NCBI GenBank assembly: GCA_050014415.1
Contig: JBEKDJ010000095.1
Span: forward strand, 1 to 15,266
Direction: 5' to 3'
Length of the DNA: 15,266 nucleotides
Source: JBEKDJ01 sp050014415
GTDB taxonomy: Bacteria > Desulfobacterota > BSN033 > UBA1163
Shown piece after piece: positions 7,246 to 15,010 of this stretch. The position numbers and the translations under genes are program-made. The notes below the pieces were generated by a model. It saw only the letters and a program-made list of their open reading frames with translations. It had not been told where the DNA came from and made no database searches. The number at the start of each line of letters is the position of its first letter. The first letter of the stretch is position 1.

Positions 7246-10208
7246 TCCATCTCCTCCTCAGATTCTTCATCTTCAGATGATTCTTCTTCGTCCGACTCTT
7301 TGAAAAGGTCAATAAGGTCAAGCTGAGGTGCTAATTCTTCTTTCCATTCGGGTGGCTTGATGCCAAACAGGGGTTCTAACAAGGTGTGCCAGGCTCGGAA
7401 CTCCGGATACTGTGCACCGGCCGATTGTTTGCCCTTCTCGAACCAAAGCGCCGCTGGGGCCGCTTTCACGAGGGCCTCCATAAGTTTTGCTACCGGTGAA
7501 CCCCCTTTCCAGCCCTGCTGAACTGCCAGTTGGCGGGCCGATCCGGTCCCTGGATTGCCACCACCTGCCTCCAGAAAACGCAAAGCCATTGCATGGCAGG
7601 CATCGATTGCGGTACGGAAATGAGGATCGTTTGGATGAACCTTTAGCACATCGCCCTTGCGTACTCTTTTTTTCTTGCCAGTGGGTAGCGAGCCGAACAG
7701 CGTTTCCTCCATCTCCTCCGCTTCCAGCTTTTTCGGACGACGGCGGTCCATGGCAGATAAGAGCTTGATCTTGTCACCGGATTTGGATACCAGACCTGCT
7801 GCGACCAGCATATCTACATCCATGCCGACGGCATGACCGAGAAGCTTGGCTTCATTGAAACGGAACTCTGCCGCCCGTAATACATCCCAGCACAAGAGAT
7901 AAAACTTGCCCTCTGCCTCCACTCCCTCCAGTCCGCGCTCGGCAAGCTGCTGGATACGGAAGGCCGTGACCGCCTCACTGGCTTCATCCAGGGCACGGTC
8001 CACACCAACGGGATCACCCGTGTCGGTGCGAACCTCAGTATATTTACTGTAAACTTCCATCGCAGGACCGAAGGAACCTACAAGCTGGTCCACAGGATTA
8101 AGACCCTCTTTCTGGAGCCTCTCAGCTGCATTTCTGGCTGCCAAACGGATGGCCTGCTTCATGTCGCTATCGAACCAACCCACTTGGGCATCAGCGGTCC
8201 GCTTCCTCGCTACAAGGATGACCGTGCTCTGTGCAGCATTTTTCTTTGCCTGATGCAGGCTATGCTCGCTTTCCGTTTTTACCGGCCAGGTAGCCGTGAT
8301 GGTGAATCCGGCCTGGATAAGAGATGTGAAGAGTGCTTTCCATGCCTCCTGCTTTTTGTGCGTGAACATCACCGTTAGAACACCGTCGTCGCGCAGAATA
8401 CGGTGGGCTTCTTTGAACGAGTCGGTCATGAGTCGCTGGTAGAATTCATTGGCTCGACGCTTCGCCTCTTTGGGTGGGACTCCGTCTTTCTTATGGCGGG
8501 CCACATTGACCACAGCCTCTTCCGTATGGTCACAAAGGTAGGTTGAAAACCACTCGGGACGGCGGTGTCCCTGAGTACGTTTGAGCCAAACGTAAAAGAA
8601 GTCTGCCAGTTCGGAATATTGGACGTTGTCAGCATAAGGAGGATCTACCACGACAGCTGTAATGCTCTTGTCGGATATATGTGGAAGGTTTGTGGCTGAG
8701 CCTTGTGAAATTTCAACAGGTATCTGTTTTCTGCTATCGGTCAACTTCGAAATCTCCTCATACGCCTCCAAAACGTTATCAATCGCCCACGCAAGCCCAA
8801 GCCCTGACACACACGGAGCCAGTTCTGCATAGGTGGCTTTAAACGCGTAGTCATGCCGATCCATCTTACCTTTTACGACCCCTCGTGTGTTTTCGAATCG
8901 AGTCTGATTGCAATTGTGGTTCAGGAATTTGTCCACAATAAATGCCAGTAGGTGCACAACGGCTTCGCCAAACTCCTCGCCTTCGGACTTAACAATTTCG
9001 TTTCTTAACTCTTTGAGTTCTTCTATAAGCGTTCCAACAGCGAATAATTGTCTGGCCGAGAACAGGTCAGCCCAATTCCGGATACCGCGAGCGAGAGGCT
9101 CACCGGTTTTAGAGCCTTCTGGAATTGTCTCCAAGGGAATGAGGTTAGCTTTTTCCCACCCAGGACGAAATTTCTTCAACTCGGCCTCGGCTTCAGCAAG
9201 TGCCTTAAAATCAGATGGCTCTGGTGGTTGAAACTCAAGACCATTGGGTGTTTTAACAGCAATTGCATAAAGCGCTGAGTGCATCTCGCCGGACTGTGCC
9301 TTGGCCTTGATGTAGTCTGAGGGAATCTGGTAGCCCGTGAACAGAGACACGCCTTTACCATCGTTGTAGGTCGCATTGGGTGGTTCTTTGGTTCGTTTGG
9401 CTTTCCGGGAATCAATAATTTCGACCGACCAAATGCCACGTTTTTTATCTACCGTTGGCTCTGCCCAGACACGCAGGGATGAACCTTTTGGCTTGAGCAA
9501 GTGCCAATCAGGAACGAGAGGTGTATGAAACTGGGTGTCCGGGCACGGAACCGTCCGGGCATAGATGTAGGCATGAACGAGAGAGAACCCTTTTTTAGGG
9601 AAGAACGGTGCCAATCGTTTCTCACAACGATCTAACCACACCTTGGCCCATTTTCGCGCTTTATCGGCCAATTCAATGCCGAAACGAAAGGGGTAATCCA
9701 CAGTGGCTTCAAGCACGGAACAGGCCACGGGATTAAGTTCGTTGGCCAGCGTATGGAACCCAAGCCTTGCGGATTCCAAGGGAATAGATCCACCGCCAGC
9801 CATGGGATCGATGACGCTGAAATGTTCTCCCCATACCGTTTTACAGGCTTTGTTAGCCTTGGAAAGATCGTCTTCACGCAAGCCACGCTTGAATGCACGG
9901 TCACAGTTAAAACCGCCTTCAACCCTGTATCCTGTATCCATAATCTGCCGGATCTTCACCAACTCTTTTCCCGGCAAACCAAATCCAAGAAGTCGCTCAA
10001 AAACCTCATGAGGAAAATCAGCCGGCAGAAGCGAAGCGAGGACAGCGGCGCGCGAAGCACAGAGTGGCCGGCGCGCCCACCAGATGTGCAGGTAAGTGTG
10101 GGGGGCCAATGCGCTTGCGCTACCACGTTCGCGCATACACTCTACGCCGATGGCAGCAGCGGGAAGCCAATCTTCAATCAGGAGTCGTGGAGGCTTGATC
10201 TTGCTCAC
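7242..10208 (-). CDS. DUF1156 DNA methyltransferase (adenine-specific type), 988 aa
   Basis: This S-adenosylmethionine-dependent DNA methyltransferase is expected to mark host DNA. The N-terminus shows the DUF1156 signature HTYLHIWWARRPLCASRAAVLASLLP-like block at about 37-62. The SAM-binding motif I, DPMAGGGSIP, is at 134-143. The catalytic motif IV, DPPY (522-525, in VVVDPPYADNVQYSEL), is of the kind used for exocyclic amino methylation, most often N6-adenine. About 380 residues separate these motifs, and a long C-terminal part follows, so the protein is much larger than a simple methylase and probably carries its own target recognition or partner-binding domains. It ends in a highly acidic tail (about 970-988, Glu/Asp/Ser). 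NCBI names such proteins as anti-phage-associated DUF1156 proteins that accompany DUF499 ATPases. The start is GTG at 10206-10208, sharing GTGA with the previous stop. GGAGG at 10216-10220 sits 7 nt upstream. The sequence specificity cannot be read from the protein. Confidence 0.93.
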   Translation of the reverse strand: MSKIKPPRLLIEDWLPAAAIGVECMRERGSASALAPHTYLHIWWARRPLCASRAAVLASLLPADFPHEVFERLLGFGLPGKELVKIRQIMDTGYRVEGGFNCDRAFKRGLREDDLSKANKACKTVWGEHFSVIDPMAGGGSIPLESARLGFHTLANELNPVACSVLEATVDYPFRFGIELADKARKWAKVWLDRCEKRLAPFFPKKGFSLVHAYIYARTVPCPDTQFHTPLVPDWHLLKPKGSSLRVWAEPTVDKKRGIWSVEIIDSRKAKRTKEPPNATYNDGKGVSLFTGYQIPSDYIKAKAQSGEMHSALYAIAVKTPNGLEFQPPEPSDFKALAEAEAELKKFRPGWEKANLIPLETIPEGSKTGEPLARGIRNWADLFSARQLFAVGTLIEELKELRNEIVKSEGEEFGEAVVHLLAFIVDKFLNHNCNQTRFENTRGVVKGKMDRHDYAFKATYAELAPCVSGLGLAWAIDNVLEAYEEISKLTDSRKQIPVEISQGSATNLPHISDKSITAVVVDPPYADNVQYSELADFFYVWLKRTQGHRRPEWFSTYLCDHTEEAVVNVARHKKDGVPPKEAKRRANEFYQRLMTDSFKEAHRILRDDGVLTVMFTHKKQEAWKALFTSLIQAGFTITATWPVKTESEHSLHQAKKNAAQSTVILVARKRTADAQVGWFDSDMKQAIRLAARNAAERLQKEGLNPVDQLVGSFGPAMEVYSKYTEVRTDTGDPVGVDRALDEASEAVTAFRIQQLAERGLEGVEAEGKFYLLCWDVLRAAEFRFNEAKLLGHAVGMDVDMLVAAGLVSKSGDKIKLLSAMDRRRPKKLEAEEMEETLFGSLPTGKKKRVRKGDVLKVHPNDPHFRTAIDACHAMALRFLEAGGGNPGTGSARQLAVQQGWKGGSPVAKLMEALVKAAPAALWFEKGKQSAGAQYPEFRAWHTLLEPLFGIKPPEWKEELAPQLDLIDLFKESDEEESSEDEESEEEMD
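7251..7259 (-). promoter_or_regulatory. Ribosome binding site deciding the TTG start of the helicase
   Basis: GAGGAGGAG ends 5 nt before the TTG at 7245. It is embedded in the last codons of the methyltransferase, where it also encodes the acidic tail. The near-perfect Shine-Dalgarno match compensates for the weak start codon and supports the 4-nt TTGA overlap. Confidence 0.7.
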
Positions 10209-10636
10209 TTCACAGCCTCCAAAAGAATGCGAAGAGCACGGACTGCGCGGAGGCCTTTAGCCCCATTCATCAAACCAAACCACCAGGCGGCTTCAGTGCC
10301 ATCAGCCCGTTTCAGGTTTTCAGCGGCGTGGTGGAGTCCTGTTGGGTTGCGGAGGCCGCGGGCAACCAATGCATAACAGGCCACCCTTGCGCCTCCATCA
10401 GGGTCCAACGGATAGAAAGGGCCTGGCTCTAATTTGCCCAACCTAGTTTGACCTGGTAACTGAACTGCACTACGGAGAAGCGAGGTACCGGCAGAATAAG
10501 CCAATGGTCCCAGGGCTGCGACGCGGGTTAGTCTCTCGGTACCGTTGGTTTTTAGAGACCGACGATAAATGATGGCTGCCATGCCAGACTTGCGACGCAC
10601 CACACGAAAGGCAAAAGACGCCGAACGTACGCTCAT
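10205..10636 (-). CDS. Unrecognised basic 143-aa protein between the ATPase and methyltransferase
   Basis: I do not recognise this family. It is a small soluble protein without a signal peptide or membrane segment. The N-terminal half is rich in Arg/Lys (SFAFRVVRRKSG, IIYRRSLK), and the rest is Ala/Gly/Leu-rich with a predicted helical end (LRAVRALRILLEAVK). Related DUF499/DUF1156 loci often have a small DUF3780 protein at this place, but this one is shorter and I cannot see that it is the same family. That it is real is clear from its context. It starts at ATG 10634-10636 within ATGA shared with the ATPase stop, has GGAGGG 5 nt upstream, ends in GTGA shared with the methyltransferase start, and fills the gap exactly. 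Its basic nature and position suggest a DNA-binding or bridging subunit of the complex; this is inference. Confidence 0.85.
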   Translation of the reverse strand: MSVRSASFAFRVVRRKSGMAAIIYRRSLKTNGTERLTRVAALGPLAYSAGTSLLRSAVQLPGQTRLGKLEPGPFYPLDPDGGARVACYALVARGLRNPTGLHHAAENLKRADGTEAAWWFGLMNGAKGLRAVRALRILLEAVK

Positions 10637-13590
10637 TGTTTCCCTCCTGGCTTGCCAAAAGTGGCCCTTACTTTAATATCGCCCCCCGGCTTTTCTGATA
10701 CCTCTTCGAGAGCTACCTTCACGCCAGAGCGTCCAGGTTCCTTGAACTTCAGGGTGAGGCGGGCTCCATAGCCCATGCCCTCTGCCATGGCGTTGAACAA
10801 CGTTCGGGCTGATTCAAGGGGTTTGATCGGAACATTGGGCTTCACCCCAGATACCTCAAAGCTCGCCGTCCCACCGGACTTGAGTTGCCCACTGACAGTG
10901 ACGTCAAGCTGAAGTTGATCCGCGCCAAGCGGTTGAACCAGAACTGCAAGGGTTTCAGCTGATGCAGGAGTGCTGGCATCGAGGGTCAGATCCAGGAGAG
11001 GACGCGACTCTGCGTGTTTAAGGATGTCAGGCCATGTTGTCCCGATGATGGTAGGCGCCTCGGGCGGTGGTGGAAAAGGTAATTGCGGTCCGGGTCCGGG
11101 ACCTGGACCAGGGCCTGGAGGTATCGGTTGCAGAGGATCCACTTTGAGCCATAACTTTGCAGTGATTGAGTCAGCACGGGTTATAAATTCGTCATCTCGC
11201 AAGGTGAAACTGGGTGTGGACCCATCGACCCTACGACGCTGGCCTTCTGGACCCGTAACGGCCCCTGCGTTGTCGTAAATAGAACCATCGGCAATGCGAA
11301 TAACAACTTTGCCCTGCTCCAGTGATTTGTGGATGGTCTGCCGGACAACCGAGGCATCTGGCACGAGCCGGAGCCCTGGAGCGCTGAGAAAGCGTTCATG
11401 GACATCACTTAATCGGTAGGTATCTGATTGGCCGGGTAGAGGCGTGGCTCCCGTGAGAACGTTCTTGAGAAAGCGATCGGGGTCGAGAGAAGCGCCGGGG
11501 GGATAGATCATATCCTTGTCCTGCAAAAAGGACCGAAGACATTTCTGGCCCTGTGGTTTGCTGAGGATTTCTTCGTCGGGTACCTGGTATTTTTCTTCCA
11601 AACGACCGGCAACACCCTCGGTTCGCACCACGGTATCGAAGGCGCGACAAGTCTGGATTTTGAACTCACGAGACAAGGTGGGCTTTATTCTGTTCAATTG
11701 CTCCCGCACAAGGGCGTGACTCTCGCCATGCTTGGCATCGCGCTCGATTTGCTCTGCCGCAATCAATCTCCTCGCTTTTTCAATTGCGGTGTTGAACCCG
11801 TCCGGAGAAGGAGCGATGGCAACGATTGCATTCCTGAAACGCCTTGGGACAGGCGCCCCGGGGTCGGTTGTGTCAGCGTAAGCACAAACCTGCTCGGCGA
11901 GTTTAACATCTCCGCAAAGGACCAGTTGCAGATCCTTGCGTTCGAGTACATCTTTCGGTCGGTCGGGCCAGCTTGAGAGAGAGAAGACCGGACCGGCGAA
12001 GTAACTCTGGGTTTCAGTGAAGACCCGTTCTTTTGCTTCCTGAAGATCGACCAGTGCTGCACGTTGCTCAATTTGCTTGATGACATTGGGCTCAAAACGG
12101 AACTGCCAGCCGCGGCCACCTGCCATTGGATAGGTGTGCCAGCAGGCACCGACAAGTCGGTCGAGGGATTCCGAAGGCTCTTGACCGGCCTCATCCGTTC
12201 GCAATATGGCCAGGGTCAGCTCCGGTGGATCCAAACCACTGTGCTCGGTACGCGGAAGACTTTCGAGCAATATGGCAGAGGCAACCCGGTAATGGATTTC
12301 CCCTTTTTTCCCGTCATCAAGCTCTGTAGCGTGCCCCTCAAGGTCAGCGTCGACGGCAGCCGTGAACTGCTCACGGCGTAGCCTCTGGAGGAGATCAGCC
12401 CGGATGCGGTCGCTCCCCCAGTTTATATCTCCGGCAGTGATGAGTTCGAGCGACTGCTTCTGGTCCCATATGTCACGAATGATCCGGGCAAATAATCGGA
12501 GGACCCCACGGCTTCGTTGGAACTCAGGAAGCGGACCGAGACGTTCTTTGGCGCTGTCGATGAGCCTGGGATGGAACGGATAGCACTCCTCTATGCGTTT
12601 GGCATAATCCGCACTCACTGCACTTGCCGGCAACAATTCCGGGTGGGCTTCACGGACACGGGCATACAGCTGGTGGTAACTATCGGAAGTTTGGGCGGCA
12701 GCGGTTGGGTCGATCTTTTCAAAGAGTCGGCGGGCAATCACTCGGGCCGCCTGTTTTCCAACCGGGTCAAAGTCCGTCATCTTCCGCCCGAGTATTTCAT
12801 CGAGCTTGACCGCTGCAGGGGTAATGGCCGCAGCCAGTTGGGCAGAAACCCCGGCATAGGCTGCCTGCTGACCTGGGTCGGTAATTACCAGGACTGCCTG
12901 AGTGCGTTTGGTGATGGAGGATATGAGCTTCCCGAGGAAACTGAGGAAATTCCCCTGACCTGTGGCTGAAAGAGCAGCCATATAGATCACCAGTTCATCG
13001 AGCAAAATGAGAAGTGGACCAGAACCGAGGGTCTTGGAAATGAGCCCCTCATCAGGTGAGGCTTCGTGATGGTCAGCCGGGCCGAGGGTTTTCAGGGCTG
13101 AAGCCTCGCCAAGTTGCCAGAAAATCTCCCCTTGTAGACTTTGGACCTTAACCTTTCCATGGCTCCCGAAAATTGGGATGCCTGCCTTGGCAGCATCGAC
13201 GGCAACGACCTTGACTTCCTTAGGACGGCCAGCAGCAGGCAATAATTCTGTGCCTAAAGATAGATCAGAGATGTGATGTGCAAGGTGCCACAGTGCGATG
13301 AGGGTATGGGTCTTTCCTCCGCCGAACCCGGTGCTCAGGCGGATGAGCTGGCCAGTTTCCTTCTTATCCGCCAGAGCTCGAAAGACGGCACCACAAACAG
13401 CTTTCAGGTCTGGAGTGGGCTCCGTATTGCGGAAAAAGGATGCAGCATCGCTATAAACCTTGGGGCCAGACCCATCGATGAGTTGCCCGAAATCTGCTGC
13501 GAAGATGGCATCGTCAAGCTCACCTTCCAGGACTTCTTTTCGGGGTTTGCAGGCCGTGAGTACACCTTTTGAGGCTTTTGTTGCTTTCAT
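10633..13590 (-). CDS. DUF499-type P-loop ATPase, 985 aa
   Basis: This large AAA-like ATPase is the first gene of the core operon. Walker A is GFGGGKTH at 88-95 within IRLSTGFGGGKTHTLIAL, and Walker B is LLILLDEL at 193-200 within GPLLILLDELVIYM. Both are diagnostic of DUF499 ATPases of anti-phage loci. The middle part (about 300-800) is helical and includes a segment resembling the family's ligand- or DNA-facing region. A proline-glycine hinge (PPGPGPGPGPGP, about 820-835) then leads to a separate C-terminal domain of about 150 residues (TIIGTTWPDI to the end) with beta-rich character. Such proteins are thought to couple ATP hydrolysis to recognition of invading DNA and to control of the methyltransferase and helicase; that role is inferred from co-occurrence. 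The ATG at 13588-13590 has AAGGAG at 13596-13601, 5 nt upstream. It ends TGA in the ATGA overlap with the 143-aa gene. All motifs are present, so it should be functional. Confidence 0.93.
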   Translation of the reverse strand: MKATKASKGVLTACKPRKEVLEGELDDAIFAADFGQLIDGSGPKVYSDAASFFRNTEPTPDLKAVCGAVFRALADKKETGQLIRLSTGFGGGKTHTLIALWHLAHHISDLSLGTELLPAAGRPKEVKVVAVDAAKAGIPIFGSHGKVKVQSLQGEIFWQLGEASALKTLGPADHHEASPDEGLISKTLGSGPLLILLDELVIYMAALSATGQGNFLSFLGKLISSITKRTQAVLVITDPGQQAAYAGVSAQLAAAITPAAVKLDEILGRKMTDFDPVGKQAARVIARRLFEKIDPTAAAQTSDSYHQLYARVREAHPELLPASAVSADYAKRIEECYPFHPRLIDSAKERLGPLPEFQRSRGVLRLFARIIRDIWDQKQSLELITAGDINWGSDRIRADLLQRLRREQFTAAVDADLEGHATELDDGKKGEIHYRVASAILLESLPRTEHSGLDPPELTLAILRTDEAGQEPSESLDRLVGACWHTYPMAGGRGWQFRFEPNVIKQIEQRAALVDLQEAKERVFTETQSYFAGPVFSLSSWPDRPKDVLERKDLQLVLCGDVKLAEQVCAYADTTDPGAPVPRRFRNAIVAIAPSPDGFNTAIEKARRLIAAEQIERDAKHGESHALVREQLNRIKPTLSREFKIQTCRAFDTVVRTEGVAGRLEEKYQVPDEEILSKPQGQKCLRSFLQDKDMIYPPGASLDPDRFLKNVLTGATPLPGQSDTYRLSDVHERFLSAPGLRLVPDASVVRQTIHKSLEQGKVVIRIADGSIYDNAGAVTGPEGQRRRVDGSTPSFTLRDDEFITRADSITAKLWLKVDPLQPIPPGPGPGPGPGPQLPFPPPPEAPTIIGTTWPDILKHAESRPLLDLTLDASTPASAETLAVLVQPLGADQLQLDVTVSGQLKSGGTASFEVSGVKPNVPIKPLESARTLFNAMAEGMGYGARLTLKFKEPGRSGVKVALEEVSEKPGGDIKVRATFGKPGGKQ

Positions 13591-13628
13591 ATCTACTCCT
13601 TCGTTAATGTTTGAAGCTTACAGTATCC

Positions 13629-13654
13629 AAAGAATGGCGGGCAAAGCATTCTTT
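13629..13654. promoter_or_regulatory. Perfect hairpin/palindrome in the leader of the defence operon
   Basis: AAAGAATG (13629-13636) and CATTCTTT (13647-13654) form a perfect 8-bp inverted repeat around a 10-nt loop. It lies in the leader of the DUF499 operon, between the predicted promoter and the start codon. No T run follows on the minus strand, so it is not an ordinary terminator. It could be an operator for a repressor or an RNA structure affecting translation or stability of the long mRNA. Confidence 0.5.
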
Positions 13655-13707
13655 CCGTCTTGAATTATTTTGCGTCTGTCTCAATCAACCCCTTGGAAGT
13701 TGACCTA

Positions 13708-13736
13708 TTTATACCAAAAATTTAATTTTATAGCAA
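13708..13736 (-). promoter_or_regulatory. Predicted sigma70 promoter of the defence operon
   Basis: On the minus strand TTGCTA (13731-13736) is followed after exactly 17 nt by TATAAA (13708-13713), in a strongly AT-rich surrounding. This fits a vegetative promoter with 4 of 6 bases at -35 and 5 of 6 at -10. It would give a leader of about 110 nt before the ATG at 13590. No other promoter is needed for the four overlapping genes and possibly the 214-aa gene behind them. Confidence 0.6.
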
Positions 13737-13951
13737 TTTCGGTTCCACCTTACGGAAAAGGATGACATAATGAGGAAGATTTACGGTTGGTTTAGGCCTT
13801 GGAATACTTGATTTATAAAACTATTATAGATACAGACATCCCCCAACAAGTGTCCTATGTTGAAAGGTAGGAAGAAATCGGAAAAGATGAGATGCGTGAC
13901 CCTGGTATGGTATGGTGAGATAACCTTCCGGAGCTTTCCGAAAAAATCTTC
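13737..13951. other. Remainder of the divergent intergenic region
   Basis: This is the middle of the 408-bp gap between the divergent DUF499 operon and lexA. I see no convincing gene. It is AT-rich in 13800-13830, contains a tandem GGTAT-GGTAT and a short CGGA-GCTT-TCCG inverted repeat at 13929-13940. A 66-codon open frame on the minus strand at 13781-13981 has no ribosome site and looks like chance. Confidence 0.4.
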
Positions 13952-13980
13952 TTGACAGCTAAACAAATGTATAGTATCCA
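13952..13980 (+). promoter_or_regulatory. Predicted lexA promoter
   Basis: A perfect consensus -35 TTGACA lies at 13952-13957. At 17 nt spacing is TATCCA (13975-13980, a poor -10), and TAGTAT (13972-13977) is a better match at a 14-nt spacing. The start codon follows about 20 bases later, so the leader is short. The -10 region lies inside the palindrome described separately. Confidence 0.5.
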
Positions 13981-13983
13981 TTT
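13965..13983. promoter_or_regulatory. Candidate LexA operator overlapping the lexA -10 region
   Basis: AAATGTATAGTATCCATTT is a 19-bp near-perfect palindrome: eight of nine base pairs match around a central G (AAATG-x-ATA-g-TAT-x-CATTT). It covers the -10 region of the lexA promoter, the expected place for an autorepression site. The motif does not match the E. coli CTG-N10-CAG or the Bacillus box, which is normal because LexA boxes vary between phyla. No second copy was seen in front of the defence operon or the later genes. Confidence 0.55.
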
Positions 13984-13998
13984 TAATAGAGAAAGCGT

Positions 13999-14622
13999 AT
14001 GGAACTGACCTCTCGGCAGAAAGAGATCTTCAACTTCATTGGGTCATTTATCAAAGAAAGAGGCTATCCTCCTTCAGTAAGGGAGATTGGTGAGCATTTT
14101 GATATCTATCCCCGGGCGGCCTTTGATCATCTCAAGGCATTGGAGAAAAAAGGTTATTTGAAGCGCCGAGGTTCAATGTCCAGGAGCCTTGAGATCCTCG
14201 TTTTTCAAGGGCATGAACCTGGGAAGGGCCAGAGATCATCAATTCGTAAAATTCCCATCCTTGGCAGAGTTGCGGCAGGGAAGCCCACCTTGGCAGTGGA
14301 ACATGTGGAAGGGACGATCTCACTTCCTGCTGAATGGGCAAAAGGACCAGAGGTTTTCCTTCTGAGAGTGAAAGGAGACAGCATGTCGCCCTATATCCTC
14401 CCGAATGATTATGTGATCGTTCAATCTCAACCATCGGCAGAAAATGGCGATGTCGTGGTACTTCTGATGGGAGAGGAGGCAACGGTAAAGCGGTTTTTCA
14501 AAAAAAGGGGGAAGATTGAATTGAGGCCAGACAATGTGAGCTGGGAGACGATTCAGGTTGAGGAAGGGGTAGGGGAAGTCAGAATTCTCGGGAAAGTAAT
14601 CGGGGTATTCAGGAAGCTTTGA
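13999..14622 (+). CDS. lexA: LexA SOS repressor/self-cleaving serine protease, 207 aa
   Basis: LexA is the transcriptional repressor of the SOS response. RecA bound to single-stranded DNA triggers its self-cleavage and so releases DNA repair genes. The N-terminal winged helix-turn-helix spans 1-65 (LTSRQKEIFNFIGSFIKERGYPPSVREI, the usual LexA start). The cleavage site is A93-G94 in GRVAAGKP. The S24 protease domain has catalytic S128 in KGDSMSP and K164 in ATVKRF, 36 residues apart as in E. coli (S119, K156). The length is normal. All residues needed for cleavage are present, so it should be a true LexA. The recognition helix (around SVREIGEHFDIYPRAAFDHLKAL) differs from the E. coli one, consistent with a different operator. 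ATG at 13999 is the natural start, though the ribosome site (AGAGAAAG) is weak. It is transcribed away from the defence operon and leads a cassette with the 106-aa gene and a broken dinB. Confidence 0.95.
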   Translation: MELTSRQKEIFNFIGSFIKERGYPPSVREIGEHFDIYPRAAFDHLKALEKKGYLKRRGSMSRSLEILVFQGHEPGKGQRSSIRKIPILGRVAAGKPTLAVEHVEGTISLPAEWAKGPEVFLLRVKGDSMSPYILPNDYVIVQSQPSAENGDVVVLLMGEEATVKRFFKKRGKIELRPDNVSWETIQVEEGVGEVRILGKVIGVFRKL

Positions 14623-14689
14623 TTGGAAATACGGATTGACAGTTTGAATGAACAGCGTCTGCCTGCGTTAAGGATTCGGAGAATGATCT

Positions 14690-15010
14690 ATGGGAAGGAC
14701 GGTCCTACCTTTTAGTCAGGTATTGGAACAGGAAGTTCAGGAATGGAAAAAGTTTCGAAGGGCATTACGAAAGGAGGATCAACAGTTCCTTGACCGACTC
14801 TTCGAAAAGGCGAGGCTTCATGTACACGCAGGGGTTTACGCCTCAAGGCCATGGCCTTTTGAAACGATCCTGATTTCCATGCTCCTCGAACACGAGAAGG
14901 CCCTTTTTGAGTTGAGATCGAAACTAAAGGTCCATGAAGAGCAGAAAGAACAACCCGAGGAACAGGAAAGGAAAGGGGGGAGTCCAAGTCTTTTCAGCGG
15001 TATCGATTAG
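14690..15010 (+). CDS. Unrecognised 106-aa protein in the lexA-dinB cassette
   Basis: I do not recognise this family. It is a soluble, mostly helical and charged protein. The N-terminal 75 residues look folded (FSQVLEQEVQEWKKFRRALRKEDQQFLDRLF and RPWPFETILISMLLEHEKALFEL, cut here into two parts). The C-terminal 30 residues are Glu/Gln/Lys-rich and probably disordered. There is no membrane segment and no cysteine. It begins 67 bp after lexA, with GGAG at 14678-14681, 8 nt upstream of ATG, and ends with TAG 73 bp before the dinB remnant. Its position suggests a part in the SOS or translesion synthesis response, perhaps as a partner of the polymerase; this is inference from neighbours only. The compact charged helical make-up and the ribosome site support a real gene. 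Confidence 0.72.
   Translation: MGRTVLPFSQVLEQEVQEWKKFRRALRKEDQQFLDRLFEKARLHVHAGVYASRPWPFETILISMLLEHEKALFELRSKLKVHEEQKEQPEEQERKGGSPSLFSGID

Noticed and set aside
13781..13981. Minus-strand open frame of 66 codons between the two promoters
   Set aside because: No Shine-Dalgarno site, runs across the lexA promoter and operator, and the predicted protein has no recognisable features.
14636..14664. TTGACA after lexA as a promoter for the 106-aa gene
   Set aside because: No -10 box at 16-18 nt; the gene is more simply read as part of the lexA transcript.
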